Part shown: positions 15,806 to 21,896 of the stretch, piece by piece | Position numbering within the stretch: the stretch's first letter is position 1 | Layout of the letters: the number at the start of each line of letters is the position of its first letter | From: DUOX01 sp050944015 | Lineage (GTDB): Bacteria; Bacillota; Clostridia; Oscillospirales; Oscillospiraceae | Assembly: GCA_050944015.1 (NCBI GenBank) | Contig: JBMNQG010000037.1 | Coordinates: 1 to 21,896, forward strand | Direction: 5' to 3' | DNA length: 21,896 bases | Notes under the pieces: model-generated | What the model was told of the DNA's origin: nothing | Database searches by the model: none | Seen by the model: only the letters and a program-made list of their open reading frames with translations | Made by a program: the position numbers and the translations under genes

Positions 15806-16342
15806 ATGCGAATAATAACAGGTGCCGCCCGGGGACGAAAGCTGAAAGAGCCTGTGGGCATGGAGATACGCCCCACCAGCGACATGGTGAAAGAGGCCAT
15901 GTTCAATATTATCCAGTTTGACATAGAGGGCAGGCGCGTGCTGGACCTGTTTGCCGGAAGCGGCCAGCTGGGGATTGAAGCCCTGAGCCGGGGAGCGTCC
16001 AGCGCCGTGTTTGTGGACCAGTCACGGGGCGCGGTGGAACTGGTGCGGGAAAACCTGAAACTATGCAAGTTCGAGGGAGAGGTCGTACTGGGCGATTCAC
16101 TCGCATATCTGGAGCGGTGCGGGAAGTTCGACATTATCTTCATTGATCCGCCGTACGACAGCGGACTTGCCGACAAGGCTCTCCATAAAATTTTCAAGTT
16201 TGACATCTTGTCAGATGGTGGTATAATAGTTTGCGAAACCATGCGTGAACTTACCTTGCCCGTGGCTTTGCCGCCATATTTCAAAAGCAGGGAATACTAC
16301 TATGGTAAGGTAAAGTTGACGGTGTACGGCAAGGAAGCATAG
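15806..16342 (+). CDS. rsmD: 16S rRNA (guanine(966)-N(2))-methyltransferase RsmD
   Basis: A 178-residue SAM-dependent methyltransferase for m2G966 of 16S rRNA. MRIITGAARGRKL start motif, RPTSDMVKEAMFNI, motif I LDLFAGSGQLGIEA (46-59) and catalytic motif IV DPPY (114-117). Full family length. SD GGGGAAGGG lies just before the ATG. Followed 13 nt later by the coaD remnant, the conserved rsmD-coaD order. Confidence 0.94.
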   Translation: MRIITGAARGRKLKEPVGMEIRPTSDMVKEAMFNIIQFDIEGRRVLDLFAGSGQLGIEALSRGASSAVFVDQSRGAVELVRENLKLCKFEGEVVLGDSLAYLERCGKFDIIFIDPPYDSGLADKALHKIFKFDILSDGGIIVCETMRELTLPVALPPYFKSREYYYGKVKLTVYGKEA

Positions 16343-16355
16343 ACAGGTATAGTAC

Positions 16356-16556
16356 ATGAAAACAGCAATATATCCGGGCAGCTTCGACCCGATAACAAAA
16401 AAAATCAACCCGTCCTTGGATACTCTTTTCCTCACCGCAAGCGAGAAATATACATATCTCAGCTCTTCGGCGGTGAAAGAAATGGCCAAGTATGGCGCTG
16501 ACCTCTCCGAATTCGTACCCGCAGAAATTATCGACGACGTAATTAGAAAGTCGTAA
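16356..16556 (+). pseudogene. coaD: coaD with a large in-frame internal deletion (phosphopantetheine adenylyltransferase remnant)
   Basis: Only 66 codons, where CoaD is about 160. The first 14 residues (MKTAIYPGSFDPIT) are the CoaD N terminus with the GSFDP nucleotide-binding loop; the remainder, from about KKINPSLDTLFL through YLSSSAVKEMAKYG and SEFVPAEI, is the CoaD C terminus. The roughly 95 residues between are absent, including the TxGH catalytic histidine and the pantetheine-binding core. The frame is kept and the joint lies at a run of eight A (16397-16404). It has almost no SD. Because CoaD is normally essential for coenzyme A, either another enzyme exists elsewhere, or this is a population, assembly or strain variant. 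The fold could hardly form as it stands, so I call it a pseudogene; expression of a small protein cannot be excluded. Confidence 0.85.
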
Positions 16557-16575
16557 ATGAGGAGGTAACACATTA

Positions 16576-17085
16576 ATGGAAAACGGAGTCCTTGAACTCG
16601 TTGAAATGCTTTATACCATGGTCTCTGAAGCCTGGGGCGTTCCTCTTGGGAATGAGAAGTGCATAATTGAAAGGGACAAAGTCCTGAGCCTGTTGGAGGA
16701 AATCAAGGCCCAGCTCCCGGTGGAGCTGGCGGAGGCCAAACGGCTGGTTTCATCCAAGGAAGAATTCATCAACAGCGCCAAGCGGGAGGCGGAGTCCATC
16801 CGCAAAACTGCCGAGGAACAGGCGCGGCGCCTGGTGGATGAGCAGGAAATCGTCCGCATTGCCAAGGCAAGGAGCAACGAGCTCATTACCACAGCTGAGC
16901 AGAAGTCCAGGGAACTGAGGCGGGTTGCCAACGAATACGTAGACGACGCCCTGCGCCGTACCGAGGAGGCCGTCGCCGCCGCGCTTGACGAAATCCGCCA
17001 GTCCCGCGTCCGCTTCAGGAACGTGGCCGGCGTGCAGCAAACCCAGCAAATTCGGCAGATTTCCGAGGCTGACCTGGAAGAGTAA
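16576..17085 (+). CDS. Coiled-coil protein, V-type ATPase subunit H-like (conserved next to coaD)
   Basis: 169 residues, strong SD GAGGAGGT. No membrane segment or catalytic motif. Residues about 45-150 are a long charged amphipathic helix rich in Glu, Lys, Arg and Ala (e.g. KREAESIRKTAEEQARRLVDE), resembling the stalk-like proteins often labelled as archaeal/vacuolar ATPase subunit H or F0 subunit B relatives; these names reflect coiled-coil similarity rather than shown function. No ATPase genes lie nearby. In many clostridia a protein of this kind follows coaD, so the linkage is probably real, but I cannot assign a role. Confidence 0.7.
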   Translation: MENGVLELVEMLYTMVSEAWGVPLGNEKCIIERDKVLSLLEEIKAQLPVELAEAKRLVSSKEEFINSAKREAESIRKTAEEQARRLVDEQEIVRIAKARSNELITTAEQKSRELRRVANEYVDDALRRTEEAVAAALDEIRQSRVRFRNVAGVQQTQQIRQISEADLEE

Positions 17086-17236
17086 CGGGATAAAGCAATT
17101 AGGCCAATTTTCCGGCCCAAATTTTGGCTGCACTCAATATGTTGAAGATTTGCCGCCCCCGAGCTTTATATACCCACAATAACTTGTGCAACTGTCGAAA
17201 AATGACTGAATAACAAGGAAAAAATATTGAAAAGAT

Positions 17237-17271
17237 AGCAAGAGAAAACGAATTTTTCTCTTGCTTTTTTT
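17237..17271 (+). terminator. Intrinsic terminator upstream of mraZ
   Basis: AGCAAGAGAAAA (17237-17248), loop CGAAT, TTTTCTCTTGCT (17254-17265): a 12-bp perfect stem, then TTTTTT to 17271. It closes the uvrC-rsmD-coaD-coiled-coil unit about 150 nt after its last stop. The bases 17086-17236 contain no gene that I can support. Confidence 0.82.
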
Positions 17272-17289
17272 GTTTTTAATTATTATAAT
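17261..17289 (+). promoter_or_regulatory. Promoter of the mra/dcw cluster
   Basis: TTGCTT (17261-17266), 17-bp spacer, perfect TATAAT (17284-17289). The -35 is only half-consensus and lies in the descending arm of the terminator. Predicted start near 17296, inside the first MraZ box, so MraZ binding should block initiation or clearance. Confidence 0.6.
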
Positions 17290-17290
17290 G

Positions 17291-17330
17291 GTGGCTACCA
17301 GTGGGGCAAAGTGGCACATTGTGGTGGAAA
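17291..17330 (+). promoter_or_regulatory. MraZ operator: four 10-bp direct repeats
   Basis: GTGG occurs at 17291, 17301, 17311 and 17321, exactly one helical turn apart, immediately after the -10 box and ahead of mraZ. This matches the known arrangement of MraZ binding boxes (short G-rich repeats with 10-bp period just upstream of mraZ in E. coli and Mycoplasma). It implies autoregulation of the dcw cluster by the product of the next gene. Confidence 0.75.
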
Positions 17331-17361
17331 TACCCACGAATGAATGGAGGTGTGTGGCGGC

Positions 17362-17778
17362 GTGACAGGTGAATATCATCATACTCTTGATTCCAAGGGT
17401 AGGCTGTTCATACCCTCCAAACTGAGAGAAGAACTGGGAGATGTCTTTTACGTTACACTCTCCGCGGACAAGTGCCTTTCGGCTTACAGCGCAGAAAGCT
17501 GGAAGGCGTTTACCGAAAAGGTGAACGCCATGCCCTACGTGCAACAGAGGAAAATGCGCCCTCTTTTCGCCTATGCCGCCAAATGCGAGCTTGACAGCCA
17601 GGGACGCATACTTATACCCCAGAATCTACGGGAATTTGCGGGCCTAAAAAAGAACGTGACAGTTATCGGCTGCAACAACCACGCCGAGTTTTGGGACAGC
17701 GACACCTGGAAGGAAGTCTACGTCAAGGAGATTACGCCGGAGAACATTGCCGCGGTTATGGAGGAGCTGGAGTTCTGA
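17362..17778 (+). CDS. mraZ: Transcriptional regulator MraZ
   Basis: A 138-residue SpoVT/AbrB-type DNA-binding protein that forms ring-shaped oligomers and represses its own dcw operon. Two AbrB-like repeats are visible: DSKGRLFIPSKLRE near the N terminus and DSQGRILIPQNLREFAG in the second half. Start set at GTG 17362, giving VTGEYHH, equivalent to the family's M(F)xGEY start; GGAGG (17346-17350) is the SD, 11 nt away. An in-frame ATG at 17344 overlaps that SD and is unlikely. Stop TGA 17776-17778 shares a base with the rsmH ATG (TGATG), so the two are translationally coupled. Confidence 0.92.
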   Translation: MTGEYHHTLDSKGRLFIPSKLREELGDVFYVTLSADKCLSAYSAESWKAFTEKVNAMPYVQQRKMRPLFAYAAKCELDSQGRILIPQNLREFAGLKKNVTVIGCNNHAEFWDSDTWKEVYVKEITPENIAAVMEELEF

Positions 17779-18746
17779 TGGAGTTTACGCATCGGCCAGT
17801 GCTTCTTCAGGAATGTATCCAGGGGCTGAACATCAAGCCCGACGGAGTATATGTGGACGGCACCCTCGGCGGTGGCGGCCATTCTCAGGCGATAGCCCAA
17901 AGGCTGGAGTCCGGGCGCCTCATTGCAATTGACAGGGACGAGCGAGCTTTAGAGAGGGCCTCCCAGCGCCTCGCTCCACTGATGGACAGGATAACTATGG
18001 TTTACGGCAACTTCCGCGATTTGGGGAAAATCCTGGACGGGCTGGGGATAAAAGCCGTGGACGGAATGCTGTTCGACCTGGGGGTATCCTCGCCGCAGCT
18101 GGACGAGGCGGAGCGGGGGTTCTCATATATGACGGATGCGCCTCTGGATATGCGCATGGACGAAAGCGAAAGCCTTACCGCCTCCGACATCGTCAATACC
18201 TGGCCCGAGGAAAGGCTGAAGCGGATACTATACGATTTCGGTGAGGAGCGCTACGCCCCGAAGATAGCGGCGGCAATAGTGAAAAGGCGGGAAGTTAAGA
18301 AGATAGAAAGCACACTGGAGCTGGTTGAAGTTATAAAAAAAGCGATGCCGCCTTCCGCGCTGAGGGAGAAGCAGCATCCTGCAAAGCGTACTTTCCAGGC
18401 AATACGCATTGCCGTCAACGACGAGCTGGAAGCCATATCTGAAATGCTGGAAACGGCGGCCGACAGGCTCAATCCCGGCGGGAGGCTGGCGGTAATCAGC
18501 TTCCATTCCCTTGAGGACAGGATAGTGAAAAACGCCATAGCCGCCCGCGAAAACGGGTGCACCTGCCCCAGAGATTTTCCCGTATGCACATGCGGGTTTG
18601 TGCAGACGCTTAAGAGCGTGACAAGAAAGCCCATAGTACCAAGTGAAGAAGAGATTTCCGTCAACCCCAGGGCTCGCAGCGCCAAGCTGAGAATCGCTGA
18701 GAGAGTTAGGAATTCTTATCCATTTTGGCTGGCAAAAGGAGTATAA
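17778..18746 (+). CDS. rsmH: 16S rRNA (cytosine(1402)-N(4))-methyltransferase RsmH (MraW)
   Basis: A 322-residue SAM-dependent methyltransferase. Start MEFTHRPVLLQECI at ATG 17778, overlapping mraZ. Motifs: VDGTLGGGGHS (about 26-36, SAM binding), FDLGVSSPQLDEAERGFSY, DMRMD, and C-terminal HSLEDRIVK and TRKP(I) followed by NPRARSAKLR. Full family length. Part of mraZ-rsmH-ftsL. Ends 1 nt before ftsL, whose SD (AAAGGAG) lies in its last codons. Confidence 0.96.
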   Translation: MEFTHRPVLLQECIQGLNIKPDGVYVDGTLGGGGHSQAIAQRLESGRLIAIDRDERALERASQRLAPLMDRITMVYGNFRDLGKILDGLGIKAVDGMLFDLGVSSPQLDEAERGFSYMTDAPLDMRMDESESLTASDIVNTWPEERLKRILYDFGEERYAPKIAAAIVKRREVKKIESTLELVEVIKKAMPPSALREKQHPAKRTFQAIRIAVNDELEAISEMLETAADRLNPGGRLAVISFHSLEDRIVKNAIAARENGCTCPRDFPVCTCGFVQTLKSVTRKPIVPSEEEISVNPRARSAKLRIAERVRNSYPFWLAKGV

Positions 18747-18747
18747 A

Positions 18748-19296
18748 ATGGCAGACAATACTAATACTACATACAGGCAATATGCAGTTTACGGAAGCCT
18801 GGCCTACGATTTCAACAATCCTATATTCTTTCCAGAAACCACGCTGGACGAACCGGTAAAGGCGCCTGCCCCGCCAAAGACAAAGACACGCCAGCAGGCG
18901 GCAGCCAGAACTGTTGCCCGCACAAAGCAGGCAGTAGCTCCCTTTGCCATTATCGGGGCTGCCTGCGTGGCTGTGCTGCTGGTATTTACCTTGTTTTTCC
19001 GCATACAGCTTACTCAGGTGACGGATGAGACGGTGCAGCTCAACGAGAAACTGGAGGAACTGAAAGCTGAAAACGCGAAGCTGCTTATCCAGTATGAGAG
19101 CGCGTTTAATCTCAATGAAATCGAGGACTATGCAATAAACGTTCTGGGCATGCAGAAGCCCAGAAGCGACCAGATATATTATGTGGACAGCTCCGCGCCG
19201 GATAAAGCGGTGGTATTGCAGGAGGAAGCCAAAGATAACGGTTTGCTGGAGAGATTGGAAGACTTTCTTGCGTTGATAGGAGAATATTTTGGATAA
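18748..19296 (+). CDS. ftsL: Cell division protein FtsL
   Basis: A 182-residue bitopic protein of the divisome: a long cytoplasmic N terminus (about 1-63, basic near the membrane), one transmembrane helix (about 65-84), then a heptad-like coiled coil (about 88-125, TVQLNEKLEELKAEN) and the conserved FNLNEIEDYAINVLGMQKP motif typical of FtsL/DivIC family proteins. In the divisome FtsL pairs with DivIC and regulates the septal synthase. Identification rests on topology, motif and position between rsmH and the PBP gene. Confidence 0.85.
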   Translation: MADNTNTTYRQYAVYGSLAYDFNNPIFFPETTLDEPVKAPAPPKTKTRQQAAARTVARTKQAVAPFAIIGAACVAVLLVFTLFFRIQLTQVTDETVQLNEKLEELKAENAKLLIQYESAFNLNEIEDYAINVLGMQKPRSDQIYYVDSSAPDKAVVLQEEAKDNGLLERLEDFLALIGEYFG

Positions 19297-19311
19297 GTCT
19301 CGCAGTATAAT
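19282..19311 (+). promoter_or_regulatory. Possible sigma-E-like promoter for the PBP gene
   Basis: GAATATT (19282-19288) fits the Bacillus sigma-E -35 pattern KMATATW at all seven positions; after 15 nt comes AGTATAAT (19304-19311), 5 of 8 to CATACAMT. It also contains a perfect sigma-A -10 (TATAAT, 19306-19311) but without a sigma-A -35 at proper distance. In Bacillus spoVD, at the same place, is a sigma-E gene. Confidence 0.3.
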
Positions 19312-19323
19312 CATGTGAGGTTA

Positions 19324-19343
19324 TCACGGCTTGCTTGCCGTGA
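19324..19343 (+). other. Hairpin in the ftsL-PBP spacer
   Basis: TCACGGC (19324-19330), loop TTGCTT, GCCGTGA (19337-19343): a perfect 7-bp stem. The nearest T-run (19354-19358) is 10 nt away, so it is not a standard terminator; it may protect the 5' end of a processed or separate PBP message. Confidence 0.4.
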
Positions 19344-19375
19344 CGCAGGAAGCTTTTTAATCAAGGAGACCCGAT

Positions 19376-21703
19376 ATGGCAGACAAAAGGCATGGAAAAA
19401 CTTCCTTCCCCACCCCCAACAGAATGATGCTCCGCCGCACACTATTTCTCTTGATAGTGTGCGGCATAGTTGCCTTTATAGTGCTGGCTGCAAAGCTGTT
19501 TCAGATACAGATTTTGCAGCACGAAAAGTATGAGAGCCTGGCCGTTGAGCAGCAGGTCAGAGAGACCGTCGTAAAGGCGAACCGGGGCACCATATACGAC
19601 AGAAACATGAAAATCCTTGCCATGAGCGCCAGTGCGGACACCATTTACATAAGCCCCGCGGAAATCAAAATGTACGACGAGGACCCGGAGCTTATAGCCC
19701 TCAAACTGGCCGAGATTTTGGATTTGAACTACGAGGACATTCTGGAAAAGACAAAGAAGACCTCCTCCTGGTATGTGACCATAGCCACCAAGGTGGAGCA
19801 AGAGGTCTCCGACAAGGTGCGGGAATTCAAGAACGAGTACAACCTCAAGGGCGTGAAGATTGAGCCCGACACCAAGCGCTATTACCCTTACAGCAGTCTG
19901 GCATCCCATGTGATAGGCTTCGTGGGAGTTGACAATTACGGCCTGGCAGGGATAGAGGCCACGTATGACAAGTACCTGTCCGGCGTCAGCGGACGCATTG
20001 TTCGGGCAAAAAACTCCGCCGGCACGGATATGCTCTTTACCAAGTTTGAAGATTATTATGACGCCCAGGACGGCAACGACGTGGTGCTCACCATTGACTC
20101 CACCATCCAGTATTATCTGGAAAAGCACTTGCAGCAGGCGGTACTGGACTACGACGTTCAAAACGGTGCGGCCGGCATAGTCATGAACGTCAAAACAGGC
20201 GAGATACTGGGCATGTGCAGCCTGGGCAACTTTGACCTCAACAACTATCAGGATGTCAGCTACGAGGTGAAAGCCATTCTTGCACAGACCGAGGACAAGG
20301 AGGAGCGCATCAGGATTCTGCGGGACGCCCAGAACCTCCAGTGGCGGAACAAGGCCATAAGCGACACCTATGAGCCCGGCTCCACTTTCAAGATAATAAC
20401 CATGGCCATGGCCCTGGAAGAGGGCATAGTAAACATTAACGACCACTTTTATTGCGGCGGAAGCATCCCGGTGCTTGGCCGTAACGATCCGGTGAACTGC
20501 TGGAGGTCCGGCGGCCACGGTAGCCAGACCCTCACCCAGGCCATGCAGCATTCCTGCAACGTTGCATTAGTCAACATAGGACTGAGGGTAGGGGCCAGGA
20601 CCTTCTACAAATATGCGGAGGCCTTCGGCTTCTTCGACAGGGCCAACAGCCCGGACGTCACCCCCACGGGCAAGACGGGGATCGACCTGGGCGGAGAGAG
20701 CGGTAGCCTTTGGTGGAGCCAAAACGTGTTCTACAACGAGCAGAACCTATCGCAATTGGCTGCGGCCTCCTTCGGGCAAACATTTAACATCACACCCGTT
20801 CAACTTATTACTGCCGTCAGCGCGGTCTGCAACGGCGGATACCTGATGAAGCCGTACGTCGTCAAGGAAGTTGTGGACAGCGACGGGAATATTGTTATGA
20901 AAAACGAGCCCACCGTTGTGCGCCAGGTCATAAGCAAGGAAACCAGCAAAACCATGTGCGAAATACTGGAGAAAGTGGTGGGAGACAGGAACGAGGGAAC
21001 CGGCCGGAACGCCTATGTGGCGGGCTACCGCATAGCCGGCAAGACCGGAACCTCCCAGAAGGTGGCTCAGGAAGCCGCGGAAAACATTAAGGAATACATT
21101 GTATCCTTCATAGGAATTGTACCTGCCGACGACCCGCAGGTAGCCGTATTGATGCTGCTGGACACCCCCAGCAACGAGACGGGAATATATATAAGCGGCG
21201 GCCAGATGGCGGCCCCCACCGTGGGCAAGATATTTGCCGACGTTCTGCCATATCTTGGGATTGAGGCCGTCTACACCGAGGAAGAGCTCACCCATATAGA
21301 TAAGACAGTCCCCAACCTCAAGGGCTTGACATTGGAGGAGGCCAGGGCGGTTCTGAAAAACATGAACCTTGATATGCGTGTGATAGGCTCCGGCGCCGTC
21401 GTTACCGACCAGCTTCCCCATGCGAATGCGGTTGTGGCGACGCAGAGCCAGATTATCGTGTATACGGAAGGGGATGCATCGGAAGGCGAGGAAGCCGTCC
21501 CCGACCTTACCGGCCTTACATACTCAGTGGCCCGCCAGAGGATGGGCTATTATGGGCTCTTTATCAAAAACTCCAGTGGAATTATTGCCGATTCGGAAAC
21601 CGTGCTGGTTGCAAAACAGAGCGTTGAACCCGGCACTATGGTCAAGCACGGAACAGTGATTGAAGTTACTCTGGTGGATAACAGCAATCTGGGTCGCTAC
21701 TGA
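19376..21703 (+). CDS. Class B penicillin-binding protein (FtsI/SpoVD type) with two PASTA domains
   Basis: A 775-residue peptidoglycan transpeptidase. SD AAGGAG about 6 nt before the ATG. Order: cytoplasmic tail, membrane helix (about 19-39), PBP dimerisation domain (about 55-220), transpeptidase domain with S336-T-F-K (active serine), S393-C-N and K556-T-G, then two C-terminal PASTA repeats (about 645-705 and 708-770). Septal or spore-cortex wall synthesis is the expected role. Bacillus has two such genes here (pbpB, vegetative, and spoVD, sporulation); this window has only one, directly before murE. Two PASTA repeats resemble PbpB, while the murE neighbour and possible sigma-E site resemble spoVD, so I leave the symbol open. 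Confidence 0.93.
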   Translation: MADKRHGKTSFPTPNRMMLRRTLFLLIVCGIVAFIVLAAKLFQIQILQHEKYESLAVEQQVRETVVKANRGTIYDRNMKILAMSASADTIYISPAEIKMYDEDPELIALKLAEILDLNYEDILEKTKKTSSWYVTIATKVEQEVSDKVREFKNEYNLKGVKIEPDTKRYYPYSSLASHVIGFVGVDNYGLAGIEATYDKYLSGVSGRIVRAKNSAGTDMLFTKFEDYYDAQDGNDVVLTIDSTIQYYLEKHLQQAVLDYDVQNGAAGIVMNVKTGEILGMCSLGNFDLNNYQDVSYEVKAILAQTEDKEERIRILRDAQNLQWRNKAISDTYEPGSTFKIITMAMALEEGIVNINDHFYCGGSIPVLGRNDPVNCWRSGGHGSQTLTQAMQHSCNVALVNIGLRVGARTFYKYAEAFGFFDRANSPDVTPTGKTGIDLGGESGSLWWSQNVFYNEQNLSQLAAASFGQTFNITPVQLITAVSAVCNGGYLMKPYVVKEVVDSDGNIVMKNEPTVVRQVISKETSKTMCEILEKVVGDRNEGTGRNAYVAGYRIAGKTGTSQKVAQEAAENIKEYIVSFIGIVPADDPQVAVLMLLDTPSNETGIYISGGQMAAPTVGKIFADVLPYLGIEAVYTEEELTHIDKTVPNLKGLTLEEARAVLKNMNLDMRVIGSGAVVTDQLPHANAVVATQSQIIVYTEGDASEGEEAVPDLTGLTYSVARQRMGYYGLFIKNSSGIIADSETVLVAKQSVEPGTMVKHGTVIEVTLVDNSNLGRY

Positions 21704-21730
21704 CGGGTCCGCTGAAAAGGAGGGCACCCA

Positions 21731-21896
21731 ATGAAACTAAAGGATATACTTAAGGACATTGAAATAGTTGAACTCCGCGCCGATCCTGAAATGGAAATAG
21801 GCGATATATGTTATGACTCCCGAAGGGCGAAAGCCGGGGACCTGTTTGTGGCAATAACCGGCTTTGAGACGGACGGGCACAGGTATATTGGCTCGG
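21731..21896 (+). CDS. murE: UDP-N-acetylmuramoyl-tripeptide synthetase MurE (5' part only)
   Basis: ATG 21731 with strong SD AAAAGGAGGG 6 nt upstream; 55 codons are seen before the window ends. The residues ICYDSRRAKAGDLFVAITG are the N-terminal Mur ligase signature of MurE, which adds the third amino acid (usually meso-diaminopimelate or lysine) to UDP-MurNAc-dipeptide. The part that decides amino-acid specificity lies outside the window. Position after the PBP gene is standard dcw order. MurF shares the DSR(R/K)...GDLF pattern, but the order favours MurE. Confidence 0.85.
   Translation, partial: MKLKDILKDIEIVELRADPEMEIGDICYDSRRAKAGDLFVAITGFETDGHRYIGS

Noticed and set aside
17101..17127. 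Imperfect palindrome around GGCC/AATTTT after the coiled-coil gene
   Set aside because: Only about five base pairs pair cleanly; no T-tract and no phase with other elements.
17142..17170. Possible promoter TTGAAG-N17-TTTATA that would give a short RNA of about 95 nt ending at the terminator 17237-17271
   Set aside because: The -10 matches consensus at only half of its positions, and the terminator is sufficiently explained as the end of the upstream operon.
19442..20551. Long open frame on the minus strand (over 360 codons) opposite the PBP gene
   Set aside because: It lies wholly against a gene with all class B PBP motifs, resembles no family I recognise, and such long antisense frames are expected in GC-rich coding sequence.

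Overview
The window looks like a chromosomal core segment of a spore-forming, Gram-positive member of the Clostridia (Firmicutes/Bacillota). The evidence is the presence of sporulation genes (ylbJ, yqfC, yqfD), a Firmicutes-type HPr with both His15 and Ser46, the small yqzL gene between era and recO, an mraZ-headed dcw cluster, and GC-rich coding sequence with GGAGG-type ribosome binding sites and several GTG/TTG starts. I see no tRNA, rRNA, CRISPR array, insertion sequence or phage gene.

Layout. 1-1358 (minus): RlmD-type 23S rRNA uracil methyltransferase, cut by the window edge, with its own promoter. 1558-3695 (plus): a tight pair, an Mrp/NBP35-like P-loop ATPase and a CapA-family metallophosphatase, ending in a terminator that lies inside the convergent ylbJ gene. 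3708-4691 (minus): ylbJ. 4790-10145 (plus): yqfC-yqfD-phoH-ybeY-dgkA-era-yqzL-recO, with three ATGA start/stop overlaps. 10168-12543: mutS2. 12673-12936: ptsH (HPr), with a good sigma-A promoter and a terminator. 13046-13906: a DMT/EamA transporter. 13936-17085: uvrC, rsmD, a broken coaD and a coiled-coil protein. 17237-17330: a control region made of a terminator, a promoter and four 10-bp MraZ boxes. 17362 to the end: mraZ-rsmH-ftsL-class B PBP-murE (partial), the division and cell-wall (dcw) cluster.

How the genes fit together. Most are housekeeping: rRNA maturation and modification (rlmD, ybeY, era, rsmD, rsmH), DNA repair (recO, mutS2, uvrC), envelope and lipid recycling (dgkA, capA-like, ftsL, PBP, murE) and sporulation in the mother cell (ylbJ, yqfC, yqfD, possibly the PBP).

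The observations most worth a second look are: (1) a coaD gene with a clean in-frame internal deletion of about 95 codons that removes the catalytic core, although the rest is undamaged; (2) four perfectly phased GTGG boxes at the mraZ promoter; (3) two places where a terminator and the next gene's -35 element share sequence; (4) a terminator for capA encoded within the ylbJ coding sequence; (5) an Mrp-type ATPase that lacks the family's C-terminal CxxC; and (6) a sigma-E-like promoter in front of the PBP gene. I did not find a clearly new multi-gene system.
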